Below are positions 22,900-32,668 of a stretch of DNA of 64,000 bases, one piece after another. The notes beneath the pieces were generated by a model that saw only the letters and a program-made list of their open reading frames with translations, did no database searches and had not been told where the DNA came from. How positions within the stretch are numbered: the stretch's first letter is position 1; each line of letters begins with the position of its first letter. Source of the DNA: Mesocentrotus franciscanus (taxonomy: Eukaryota; Echinodermata; Echinoidea; Camarodonta; Strongylocentrotidae); NCBI GenBank assembly GCA_037976565.1, contig CP137683.1, positions 8,868,476 to 8,932,475 of the forward strand, in the 5' to 3' direction. The position numbers and the translations under genes are program-made.

Positions 22900-23235
22900 C
22901 CAACTCTCCCCACACGCTCGCCCCCTTCCCTTTTCTCTTAATCTCTCCCTCTCTCTCTCTCTCTCTCCCTCTCTACCACACATTATTATCTCTCTCTCTC
23001 TCCCTCTCCCTGGCTCCGTTTCTCAACCCCTCTCGTTGTTTTAAGGTAATTCTAAACAAAGCTGGTGAGAATCTATGAATGCCTTGCAGCAGGGAGAAAC
23101 GAATCTTCTTGTGGGGAAGCCTTGGACATCCACTTCCTACCAGACGCCATGTACCCTCTGCAACAAGCATAATTCGCATTTATCATTATGTTATGTTCTA
23201 AGCATTATTGTGAATTATATTGTTTGATCTCAAAC
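22900..23235 (+). other. Shared block R with a partly open frame
   Basis: After a (CT)n run the sequence AAAGCTG|GTGAGAAT resembles a splice donor. One frame then reads ECLAAMRNES-like and another LLVGKPWTSTSYQTPCTLC, continuing to a stop near 23,227. Block R recurs near 41,270-41,530 (+), 26,240-25,990 (-) and, truncated, 19,140-19,210 and 29,340-29,480. The Cys/His pattern CTLCNKH..SH might be a decayed zinc-knuckle of a retroelement. Function unknown. Confidence 0.35.
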
Positions 23236-23335
23236 GTATTCGTGTATATGAACCAGATGATTAGGTACTAATCTCTGTGTAATATAAACAAATAAATCAC
23301 GAAAATGTTCCCTCCAATCGTTTGACAGATACAAT

Positions 23336-23413
23336 ATGTCACCAAACAAGCCCTCCTCCCAGACGAGTGGTACTGGAGCTAGCCGTATTTGCGGCAGTGG
23401 AGGCAAGGAGTAG
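23336..23413 (+). CDS. Shortened SMP-like protein, copy E (25 aa)
   Basis: The acceptor TTTGACAG ends at 23,328 and the start is placed as in other copies. The frame reads MSPNKPSSQTSGTGASRI, then jumps to the Gly/Lys end GSGGKE and a stop. The middle 47 or so residues, including the conserved GGKVPAGS core, are deleted without breaking the frame. The 3' flank (TTGATCGAGGCCAACTT) matches copies C and D. It may be a dead copy whose frame survived by chance. Confidence 0.45.
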   Translation: MSPNKPSSQTSGTGASRICGSGGKE

Positions 23414-24340
23414 ACCCGCTGGCTTAACATTCTACATGCAACGGTCCGGAGATCTAGCTAGTTGATCGAGGCCAACTTGTAGCTAATTAGCGACGGACAG
23501 ACGGAAGGATGGGGAAATAGCCAGCAATATTAAACTACGGTTTTAATGTAACATTTCACCTCATAGACGGTGAAATTATATTTTATGTTTAAAAAGAAAT
23601 TTAACATGCCATAGGCATTATCATTTTTTAAGCGGTCCTTATAAATACATTGCGGTGCAAATTGTGCAGCGCTTTGTAACAGCAAGGGAAAGGTGCTTTT
23701 TCAAATACCCTTTGGAATGCATTTGGTATGCTATAAAAATATAAATTAAATCAACAATATACTAATGGGAATTATTTTCTTCTTTCTTAAAAATCAAGGT
23801 ACTTACTGTTGACTTTTCTGTTGACTTAATGTAAGCTTATTTCTGGGTTCATGTTGACAGTTGTCCTATGCAATTTTACAAATATCAGTGTAATGAAATT
23901 CTCAGTATCATGCGAATTATGATAATAGTTATGATGATGTTGATAATAAATAAGGGGATGATGATGATGATGATACTTTCAAGTCGAACTACTCCTCCTC
24001 GCCTGCTAATTTAGTGGACCTTTTTGAAAACCAACTTCTGTTGAAAGGGCTCATCCACCCAATTTGTTAGAAATAAATAAATAAATAAACAATACTTTGA
24101 TTCTTTTGAAGAGTGTATATTCCTTATATTGTAAGACGTGGGTATTAATGCATATTATATCTGATACTATTAAAGGCGAATTGTACTTGTTATTATTTGT
24201 TTCTCAATTACGTTAAAGATATTTAAGGAGATGGAACCACAGTACCAGGATACAACGATTTTGTAAACATGTGAATTGCGATTAAAAAGACCTCGAATAA
24301 AAATGTTTGGATGAATTTTTGTTTAATTTTCCGTAAACCT
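23414..24340. other. Unannotated AT-rich flank
   Basis: Holds a GATGATGATGATGAT run near 23,957 and an (AAAT)n run near 24,075. No ORF or element could be supported. Confidence 0.4.
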
Positions 24341-24344
24341 GAAT

Positions 24345-24600
24345 TTAGTTTGTTTAATTGTTTTATTGATTGGTTGTTTGATTGATTGATGTTTTTCGTT
24401 TCATCGCTTGATTGGCTGGTTGGTTGTTTTTTATTCATTTTTCGATTGATTGGTTGGTTGTTGATTGATTGAATGAATGGTCATTTGGTTGGTTGATTGG
24501 TTGGTTGGTTTTTTTATTGATTGAATCTTTGTTTGATAGACTGAATTTTTCGATTGATTGGTTGGTTTGTTCGCTTTTTTTTTATTTGTCTGTGACTGAT
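24345..24600 (+). repeat. (GATT)/(GGTT)n microsatellite
   Basis: Degenerate GATTGATTGGTTGGTT array, continuing the family of arrays found at one position per unit. Confidence 0.85.
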
Positions 24601-25300
24601 TAATATTGATTTATGTTTTTTTCTTCTATCGAATTTAATTTATTTTCTTCTGCAGCATACAAATCAAATTACATTTCATCAATATAACATATACAAAATA
24701 TAACAAGTTTTTTAATGTGTATACAATATAATAATAAGAGGTGATGACATAAAAACTGAATTTAACTGATAATACAATACCAAGAATCATTCATTAAGAA
24801 TGTTGCAGATGAAGAAGGGCTATTACAATAAGCGATTGCTTGATAGTGTGACAGCCCGGGGGAAAGGGAAGGGGAAGGGGTTGATGATTTAAAAAAAAAA
24901 ACAATAACTGGTGATGGTAATGATGTTGATGATAATGATGAAGGTGAAAGTGAAAATGAAAATATGCTAATTTAAATACGTCTGACACAGAAAACTTATA
25001 GAAGTATACGGGAGTTATAAAATATAGTAATGGATGTTTTATAGGAATCTGAAATTAATATTGATTATTACCTATACAAGGCATTTATTCTGAATAATAA
25101 AAAGCCATATTCTGCACGCCACTTCCTTATACGAAACCGAAGCGAGCAACATTTGCCATATTGCCCTCTTCCGTGTTTTTCCTGTAGATCACTGTAATAA
25201 ATTAGAGGGCAACATTCTGACATATTCCACTCTTTCTTTTCAGTGCGCTGTTATTATACAGATATAATGACTGCTATGAGAGGCATAGCTGTTTTTATAG
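24600..25300. other. AT-rich spacer, nothing recognised
   Basis: Includes a GAT/GAA-rich purine patch at 24,905-24,960. No coding or repeat family assignment can be made. Confidence 0.35.
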
Positions 25301-25306
25301 GCTCAA

Positions 25307-25372
25307 GGGGACGTTACATCCTGCTATCACCCAGAGGCGTGCCGAGGGGTGATAGCAGGATGTAACGTCCCC
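25307..25372. repeat. Perfect 26-bp inverted repeat
   Basis: GGGGACGTTACATCCTGCTA... (25,307-25,332) is exactly complementary to 25,347-25,372 with a 14-bp loop. It sits immediately before a SINE and could be a small foldback insertion. Confidence 0.9.
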
Positions 25373-25400
25373 GAGAGATAAATGTGTATGTTGACCAATG

Positions 25401-25565
25401 GGTAGAGGCGTGGTGGTCGAGTGGATATGCCACCGGACTGTGGATCACAAAGTCCGCGGTTCGAGTCCCACCGCAGCACTGATTTTCTTTGGCAAGACAT
25501 CATTTGATGTAAATGGGTACCTGGCATGAATTAATTCCTTGAAATGCTACAGCGCGTTAATGGCA
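25401..25565 (+). mobile_element. tRNA-derived SINE
   Basis: The A-box-like GTGGTCGAGTGG and B-box GGTTCGAGTCC (25,458-25,468) mark an internal Pol III promoter. The body (TTTGGCAAGACAT, ATGGGTACCTGGCATGAATT) matches 12,212-12,400. The 3' tail is truncated near TGGCAC. It is a retroposon, not a functional tRNA gene: the tRNA-like fold is incomplete. Confidence 0.8.
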
Positions 25566-25599
25566 CTTTATTTAAAAATTCTTAGAATTGCTAGATTTG

Positions 25600-26200
25600 T
25601 ATACAATGGATGAAAGGAAATTGCGACGTTGCGAAAGTTGCGAAAGTGTTTTAGAGTGCTCGAGCCCCTCGCTACTTCAGTCCGCCATTATTCCTCTTTT
25701 TTAGGGGGGCCTGCTTTATAGTTCTCGAGTTAACTTCTAAGTTAGATAATACTTATCAATCGGTATGACTAACCCAATAATCTCAATTGCTACTATGAAA
25801 TTGGGATGATAGACAAAAAAAGAGTATATGGGACTACATATAAATATATTTAAGATATATGGTTCAATTAAAGTTCTAAAATGTTTTGTAGTCACATTAG
25901 GAACTTCGTGAGCAGTTCTTATCATGGGACATTGCTACAAGCAAGAAAGAAAGAAATAAACAAATCAATCAGTCAACAACAACAAAACATCCAACGAACC
26001 ATAATAGTTACACGGAATTAAGTACATAATCATGTGGTTCATATATACGAATTTTGAGACCAAACAATGTAATTCACAAAAATGTACAATGCTCAGAACA
26101 GAATATAATGATGGATGCGAATCATGCTTGTTGCAGAGGGTACATGGCGTCTGGTAGGTAGTGAATGTCCAAGGCTTCCCCACAAGAAAATATTTTATTA
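25600..26200 (-). other. Inverted copy of blocks from 41,380-42,700
   Basis: Read on the minus strand it carries GTGGGGAAGCCTTGG, GTTCGTTGGATG and CTTGCTTGTAGCAATGTCCC in the order found near 41,360-41,930, but without the two transposons inserted there. It is therefore useful as an empty-site reference. The frame LVGKPWTFTTYQTPCTLCNK is block R. Confidence 0.55.
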
Positions 26201-26330
26201 CGTACATACTTATCAATATTTCGTTACTTGTATAATTCATTTGTTCTATTATACTGTAATACTGTATGGTTAATATATGTCATTTTAATCTGTGGATATT
26301 TGAGTGGAAAAATAAATCAAATCAAATCAA
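26201..26330 (+). mobile_element. LINE 3' end with (TCAAA)n tail
   Basis: GTGGATATTTGAGTGG followed by AATAAATCAAATCAAATCAA is a typical retroposon 3' end. The same tail in reverse is at 19,205-19,400. Confidence 0.5.
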
Positions 26331-26344
26331 ATACTATTGTAATA

Positions 26345-26866
26345 AAATTAAAAGTAATAAAGATAATAATCAATCATTACGGCAAACAATTAATGGCATT
26401 TTAGGAAAGAAAAGGGTTACTCCAAATGATATTGAATTTAATGACACTGGGCATCACATTCAAGACCCAAATGATGTTGCTGAAGCATTCAATAAATACT
26501 TTACTAATATTGGACCGGATTTAGCTTGCAAAATAATCAATAAAAACAAATTGAAATACTTAAATGAAAACGTTAATCAATCCCTATTTTGTAATCCAAC
26601 AAATATTCAAGATATTTTAGTAATTGTTCGTTAATTAAAATGCAGTAAATCTAGCGGTTATGATGAATTTAGTGTATCTTCATTAAAACAAATATTTCAC
26701 TTTATAGCTTCCCCGTTATCACATATCTTTAACTTAACTCTTTCTCAAGGGATTTTCCCCGGCCAACTAAAAATTGCGAAAATAATTATGATATATAAAA
26801 AAGACGATCAGACTAAAATTACAAAACACCGACCAATTTCTTTACTACCAAGCATTTTGAAAATAT
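26345..26866 (+). mobile_element. Jockey/CR1-like LINE, N-part of reverse transcriptase
   Basis: The frame reads AFNKYFTNIGPDLA, a stop at 26,632, then in the same frame KCSKSSGYDEFS, PLSHIFNLTLSQGIFP, KIAKIIMIYKKDD and HRPISLLPS. These are the classic blocks just before and within reverse-transcriptase motifs 0-2. It ends in a stop at 26,866, beyond which unrelated DNA is inserted. The matching C-terminal part resumes at 28,415. Confidence 0.85.
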
Positions 26867-27206
26867 AGGATTTCTCGGTCAATTTCGTAAGTTGGCCACA
26901 CAAATTCATTTTATGTTCATTCAATTTCGCCGATTCTGTTACCGCAGCTGATATTTTTCGTTCAAATTCGTTTTTTAGCATTTAAATTCATAAAACGATC
27001 ATTCAAAAACATTTTATTTTCATTCTAATTAAAACGTGTTTCTTTTTCGTAAAATTTTCATTCAATTTAAAGCGAGACGATTCGCGATTACGTAATAGCG
27101 TCTTCCGTGAATTCAAATTCGTTTCTTTGCATACAATTTCACACGTTTTGCAGACAAATTAAACATGTAAATCTTACCCAGTATGATCATATATAGAACC
27201 CCGCAA

Positions 27207-27382
27207 GCTTAGTTCCATGCTAAATCCATTTCAAATTGTATGGGTTGGTAAGCAACAAACATGTTATTTGTCCTCACTAGGGGTGTATACCCACTAAATC
27301 ATCACTATTTAGCAACTGAACGATCATGTGTTAAGTAGATATAACCTAGCCACATCAATATAGAATTAGCATGGAACTAAGC
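27207..27382. mobile_element. Short element with 17-bp inverted repeats
   Basis: GCTTAGTTCCATGCTAA at 27,207 and TTAGCATGGAACTAAGC ending 27,382 are exact complements. The interior is non-coding. It lies within the DNA that interrupts the LINE. Confidence 0.75.
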
Positions 27383-27492
27383 AAGAGTGTCTTTTTTATG
27401 AATATGCAATGATATCAGTGCATGCAAAGTGTGTGTTTACAGACTACAGTTGTATTTATTAGAGTGGCGTGCCATAATGGTAGGGGGTATCA

Positions 27493-27842
27493 ATACATTG
27501 ATTTATTTTTTATGTTTTGTTTGGTTTTGTTTTTGATAATTTATTCAATGTTCGTAATCTCTTTGAAGCCATATTTGTGTAAATTACATTTAGACTGTAT
27601 TGAACATGTTAAGAAAAATCTATGAGTATCAGTTCAATCACAATCATAATCACATCAAAATCTGAATCACCATCACACTGAATCACAATCACGATCGTGA
27701 TCACAGTCGAATAAATTATCAAAAACAAAACCAAACAAAACATAAAAAATAAATCAATGTATAGAGTATTGATTGTATTTGAGTGGCGTACCATAATGGT
27801 GGTGGGGGGTATCAATACTCTATACATTGATTTATTTTTTAT
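27493..27842. repeat. Overlapping perfect inverted repeats (54 bp and 33 bp)
   Basis: 27,493-27,546 is exactly complementary to 27,709-27,762. The segment 27,741-27,773 is in turn complementary to 27,809-27,841. The three copies share ATTGATTTATTTTTTATG. GTGGCGTACCATAATGG sits in the second loop, and a near copy precedes the first arm. Confidence 0.85.
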
Positions 27843-27844
27843 GC

Positions 27845-28405
27845 TACGCGGCTCATGGACGATCAAACTGTTTAAACTGTTACTTGCTTTTAAAAAAGAC
27901 GTTATCATGCACGGCTTTTTATGGTCACCATTGTGTTAGTAGATGCCAGGAAATATCACTGACGGGGGTTCAAAATAGTTCCCCAAAAAAAAATCGTCCC
28001 GCCGTTACGCGGCTCGTGGACGATGCTCCGCATCGTCATTGGGTCAAACTGTTTAAACTGTTACTTGATTTAATTAAAAAGACGTTATCATGCACTGCTT
28101 TTTATGATCACCATTGTGTTAGTAGATGCCAGGAAAACATCACTGACGGGGTTCAAAATAGCCCCCCCAAAAAACGCCTCGCCGCTACGCGGCTCGTGGA
28201 CGATACTCTGCATCGTCATTGGGTCACACGGTTTAAACTGTTACTTGATTTAAAAAGACGTTATCGTGCACGGCTTTTTATGGTCACCATTGTGTTAGTA
28301 GATGCCAGGAAAACATCACTGACGGGGGTTCAAAATAGCCCCCAAAAAAAAAAAAAAAAATCGCCCGCCGCTACGCGGCTCGTGGACGATGCTCCGTAAC
28401 AATTC
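27845..28405 (+). repeat. Three tandem copies of a hAT-element interior, about 180 bp
   Basis: GACGTTATC(A/G)TGCAC recurs at 27,898, 28,081 and 28,257, each followed by CACCATTGTGTTAGTAGATG and CGCTACGCGGCTCGTGGACG. One copy of the same sequence is the interior of the hAT-type element at 55,480-55,828, which identifies the source. Confidence 0.85.
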
Positions 28406-28414
28406 TTTCATTTT

Positions 28415-29340
28415 GGCATACATATCTTATTGTAACATAGTATGGGGTAATAGTAATTAGATGAAAATTATGTTAATATATCGTTTCCAAAAGAAAGCGC
28501 TCCGTCTTTGTACACATTCGCATTATTTAGCCCATACTGATCCAACATTTTATCAACTAAAAGCATTACATATGAATCGCTGATATTCACATTTTTCAAA
28601 CTGCAATCTTTATGTATAAATTTTGGACAAATACTATACCTTTGGCATTTCGAAATATTTTTGTTTACAATAGTAATATATATACATTCTTATCCTACAC
28701 GACACTCATCCGACTTCCATTTAACTAACCCAAAAATTATTATGGGCTATAAATTGATAAGACACCATGGCCCAGATATTTGGAATGCTTTACCTGACAA
28801 TATTGAACAATCTGCATTTGTTTGTTCATTCAAAGCCTCAATGAAAACATATTCAATATCCAAATATTCATTAACATTATAAGGGTCTTAGCAATTTTAA
28901 TTGTTTGTTTATATAAATTAATTTTAGATGACCAGTCCATGAATAATACGAATCGAACACTTACTTCACCTGCACACACCCACTTGCACACACTTGCATT
29001 TTTTTCACTTTCCTTCCACTTTTTATTTAGTTAATTTCTGATTTTTTTTTATACGTGACACTCTATTCAGCGAAATACTCCTATAACAGCGACATGTACC
29101 CCCCCCCCTTTTTTCCCGGCTGCTATCGACTCAAGCAAAGTTATTCTTATGATAGTTGGCCTCTGCATTTATCTTGATTCTTTGATTATATATATATATA
29201 TATATGCATTTTTTGTGTGTGTATTTCAGTTGTCACTCTTTATGTAAATCAATTATATTGTATACTATTATTGTTATTTTAATGTTTTGTATTTGATTTA
29301 ACAATAAATGCAGAAACATCAGCAAAAAATATAAACAAAT
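28415..29340 (+). mobile_element. LINE C-terminus and 3' UTR
   Basis: Frames read LCTHSHYLAHTDPTFYQLK and then HSYPTRHSSDFHL, HHGPDIWNALPDNIEQ, typical of the C-terminal end of Jockey/CR1-like polymerases. Frameshifts are present. The 3' UTR runs to an AAACAAATAAAATAAAATT end at about 29,340. With 26,345-26,866 it forms one interrupted, internally deleted element. Confidence 0.75.
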
Positions 29341-29458
29341 AAAATAAAATTAAGAAGACTCGTTTCTCATTGCAGCAAGGCATTCATAGATTCTCACCAT
29401 GCAGCTTTGTTAAGAATTGCTTTGAAACAACGGATGGGGTTGAGAGAAGGAACCGGAG

Positions 29459-29522
29459 AGAGAGAGAGAGAGAGCGAGAGAAAGATGGTGAGTGATAGAG
29501 AGGGAGAGAGAGAGAGAGAGAT
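29459..29522 (-). repeat. (AG)n microsatellite
   Basis: GAGAGAGAG runs. This is the complement of the (CT)n found at the same place in block R of units 2 and 4. Confidence 0.85.
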
Positions 29523-29589
29523 AATCAGTAATAAAATGCTGTACTTCATGCTATGCTCATGATGTTGTATGCTCCATTGTATGGTAATA

Positions 29590-29705
29590 GATAATATGCA
29601 TGCCACGCCCACTATTGGGGAATTCTAAGCTCACCTGTCCAATCAGAGCCCGCGCTCTGTAATCATCGACCAATCTCCAAGGGGCGGCGTCGAAGAATAT
29701 TTCGC
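29590..29705 (-). promoter_or_regulatory. Downstream promoter-like block Q (unit 3, inverted)
   Basis: CCAAT at 29,639 and 29,670 (31 bp apart) with CACGCCCACTATTGGGGAAT at 29,603. On the minus strand this gives CCAAT, CCAAT, GC box, as in the blocks at 18,310 and 41,085. Confidence 0.5.
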
Positions 29706-29754
29706 AATCCAGTATTTTTCCAGCTCGGATTGAATGAAATAGTTGTTCTCAATC

Positions 29755-30631
29755 ACTCAATCAATCAACCTTTCAATCAATCAATCAATTAATATTTTAG
29801 TCAAACAATCACGACGCAAACCAATCAACCATTAGATGATGCGCATTGAGGCACTTAACACATTTTTCTTGTTTACATCACGAAATGATAATCAAAAGGC
29901 CATGATATGTTTTTTTTCATTCGAGGCTTTTAAATTTAGAATATTAGACAATTACAGATACTCATTGACAGATGATATTCAAAACAAATTTACAGAGTAA
30001 AAATTGAAGATATTTGATTCAATATGATGGGCAAGTAGAACAGACAAACGAAATTACTGATTCAATAAACAATTTGCCATTTTTGTTCATTCGAACCTTT
30101 TACACGATACAAAAAGGTAGGCCCGATTGTGTGACTTTGCATCAGAATATCATCAGAGTGACATTGTAAGGATGAACTTTATTTGATTAATTACCTAACA
30201 TTAAAGGACACACTTTAATATCGATTAAAGTACCAATCAAACGTCACCACTACGATTGCAAAACAGTTGTAGGCCTTTTCGTATACATTTTGCACGATTG
30301 CAAATAATTGATTTTGCACATTGTAAGGCATACTTCAATATTGAAATTCAAAGGGTCTTTATATGTTTTTATATTTCTCTTCGTCTCGTCATTTCTAATG
30401 CCTCGTTTGGTGCACTTTTTGAAATCAATTTCCGACATAACATTATGGAAATTTTATTTCATGAAACAAAGATATTAAGAAAGGTAATAAATTGTTCGGT
30501 GAGCAACACTAAAAGTAGAGGGCACAAGCACAGCTCAATAAGTCATCATCCTAATCATCATCTTCGTCATCATTTGGCCAATGAAAACATGGGGGTACTT
30601 TGCAAATAATTTAGGCAGCTTTTATTCCTTT
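29755..30631 (-). other. 3' flank of unit 3 (inverted)
   Basis: It begins with the complement of the (GATT)n array. It then carries the unit-downstream block in reverse, including AATGCCTCGTTTGGTGCACT near 30,397, down to TTTATTCCTT where the Helitron-like element starts. No gene. Confidence 0.5.
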
Positions 30632-32020
30632 AACCAGAACGTCAATGACGTAGCGCTCATCCGCATCTCGCAACAACAAATATCGTAAATTTTATGTGGT
30701 ACACTTTTGGTCACAACTGGTCAAAAAATAAAAATTTGATGCCCGGGAAGGGACATAATTTCATTTAGCTGTACAAGATTAAATAGAAACTAAAGGAAAT
30801 GGAATGAAAATTGGTTTAAAAATATATAGTTTTATGACAAGGAGGACTCGAACTTAATTTTCAACCTCTCTTTTCACCTCTTTTTAATCCACAAATCAAG
30901 TGTTTTCTGTGAGGGATCAAATTTGCAAATAATCATCCTAATATTTTGCACAAAACTTTAAAAATGAAATGAAGGAGAAGAAGCATTTTTTGTTATTTTT
31001 GGAATAAATTTGAATAAATTACCATAATTAATCAATGGAGCAAAATCTCAAATTTCTGTGTAGAATTTTAGTAAACCAAATTTAGCTCTACCAGATAAAG
31101 CAAACCAAATAAAAATCGCCAAGAAATGAGGGAGAAGAAGCAATTTTTGTTTTTCTGGAAAAAATTTTGCATAAATTACCATAATTAATTAATGGAGAAA
31201 AATTTCAAAATTCTGCGTAGAGACATAGTGTACCAAAGTTAGCTATATGATATAAAGCAAATCAAATCAAAATCAGTCACAATATGAAGGAGAAGAAGCA
31301 TTTTTTGTGATTTTTAAAATTATTTTTGGAATAAATTTGCATAAATTACCATAATTAATTAATGGAGTGAAATCTCAAAATTCTGTGTAGAAGTTTAGTG
31401 TTCCAAATTTAGCTCTACCAGATAAGGCAAACCAAATCAAAATCGTTCAAGAAATGACGGAGAAGAAGCAATTTTTGTTATTTTTGGAATAAATTTGCAT
31501 AAATGACCATAATTAATTAATGGAGACCAATTTTAAAATTCTGTGTAGGAGTTTAGTGTACCAAAGTAAGCTCTACCAAATAAAGCAAACCTAATCAAAA
31601 TCGGTCGAAAAATGAAGAAGAAGAAGCATTTTTTGTGATTTCGAATAAATTTGCATAAATTAGCATAGATAATGAATTTCACGATTCTGTGTAGAAGTTT
31701 AGTGTTCCAAATTTAGCTCTACCAGATAAGGCAAACCAAATCAAAATCGGTCAAGAAATGAGGGAGAAGAAGCAATTTTTGTTATTTTTGGAATAAATTT
31801 GCATAAATTACCATAATTAATTAATGGAGAACAATTTAAAAATTCTGTGTAGAAGTTTAGTTTTCCAAAGTTAGCTCTACCAGATAAGCAAACCAAATCA
31901 AAATCGGTCGAGAAATGAAGGAGAAGAAGCATTTTGAAAACTGTGGACGGACGGACGGACGGACGACGGACGCCACGCCATGGCATAAGCTCATCGGGCC
32001 CTTCGGGCCGGATGAGCTAA
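30632..32020 (+). mobile_element. Helitron/pearl-like element with 158-bp core repeats
   Basis: Starts AACCAGAACGTCAATGACG. About seven tandem core repeats (AAATGAAGGAGAAGAAGCA landmark near 30,971, 31,130, 31,286, 31,459, 31,614, 31,762 and 31,921; mean period about 158 bp) are followed by (GGAC)n. A terminal hairpin GCTCATC-GGGCCC-TTC lies at 31,989-32,017. This layout (left flank, core repeats, ACGG microsatellite, 3' hairpin) matches the pearl/Tsp-type, Helentron-associated elements of bivalves and sea urchins. The empty site is visible in sister units (ATTCCTTCAAAAATGAGG near 40,060, complement). Only a few bases of target sequence differ. Confidence 0.85.
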
Positions 32021-32442
32021 AAATGAGGGAAAATAACGAGTATACAGGAGTTCGGGGAACACAAAATAACTACTTTTATTGTAGCAGTTTTTATTAGTGT
32101 TAGACTTAGCCTTCTCTGGGGGCGAAGTCCAAACGTGGGTGACAAGCACCGTTAAATACTGCCAGCAACTGTAGATATATGATTTTTGGTCAACCAATCA
32201 TAGAGGAGCTTGCTGCTCGTTCCTGCGCCTCTCCACCCCACTCCCCAACCTACGCTTACGCTACTTATATGGCTACGGGTATGATGGGATACCATTTATT
32301 GGAATCAAATAATAGTATGTAGATAATGTTCTTTTTTAATTTAAATAACTATCTGCTAGCGATTCCTCCTTCAACTCGTCTGTCGCTACAATTAAGTTGG
32401 CCTCGATCAAGTAGATCTCCAGACTGGTCTCGAATGTCCAGT
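32021..32442 (-). other. 3' UTR and flank of copy C
   Basis: On the minus strand this holds the block before poly(A) signals (TTTTTATTAGTGTTAGACTT at 32,087 on the plus strand includes the complement of AATAAA). It also has the TTGATCGAGGCCAACTT module right after the stop. No other gene. Confidence 0.5.
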
Positions 32443-32661
32443 CTACTTCCTACGCCCGCCACCGCCTTTAGAGTGGTTGCCCTTGCTCCCCGCGGACTGC
32501 ATCTTAGAGACCGTACTTCCCGCTGGGACTTTGCCACCGTGATTCTTCGCAGTTGAGGACATATGATCAGCTGCAGCAGTACCGGGCCTGATTCCACCGG
32601 GTCCGTACCCTATGCGGTCGGCTCCAGCTCTCACCTGTGAGTCAGGCTGACTTGAAGACAT
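32443..32661 (-). CDS. Small SMP/LEA-like basic protein, copy C (intact, 72 aa)
   Basis: Exon 2 starts at 32,668 after a TTTGTACAG acceptor and the ATG is at 32,661. The 72-residue product starts MSSSQPDSQVRAGADRIGYG. It carries the core TAKNHGGKVPAGSTVSKMQS and ends SKGGGGRRK. It has the same length as copy B and differs mostly by conservative changes, which suggests protein-level constraint. No upstream ATG precedes the start, because ATGCAAT has become ATACAAT, so the overlapping frame of copy B is absent. Its promoter (P4) lies at 34,830-35,100. Function is inferred only from the SMP-like pattern. Confidence 0.75.
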   Translation of the reverse strand: MSSSQPDSQVRAGADRIGYGPGGIRPGTAAADHMSSTAKNHGGKVPAGSTVSKMQSAGSKGNHSKGGGGRRK

Positions 32662-32668
32662 ATTGTAT

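Noticed and set aside
27827..28399. 190-codon ORF with internal repeats (LVDDAPHRHWV)
   Set aside because: It is the translated tandem amplification of a hAT-element interior, not a repeat protein; the source element has no conserved frame.
30945..31975. Centromeric-type satellite
   Set aside because: Only about seven copies, bounded by element-specific flanks and a 3' hairpin, and absent from sister units: it is the core of a mobile element.
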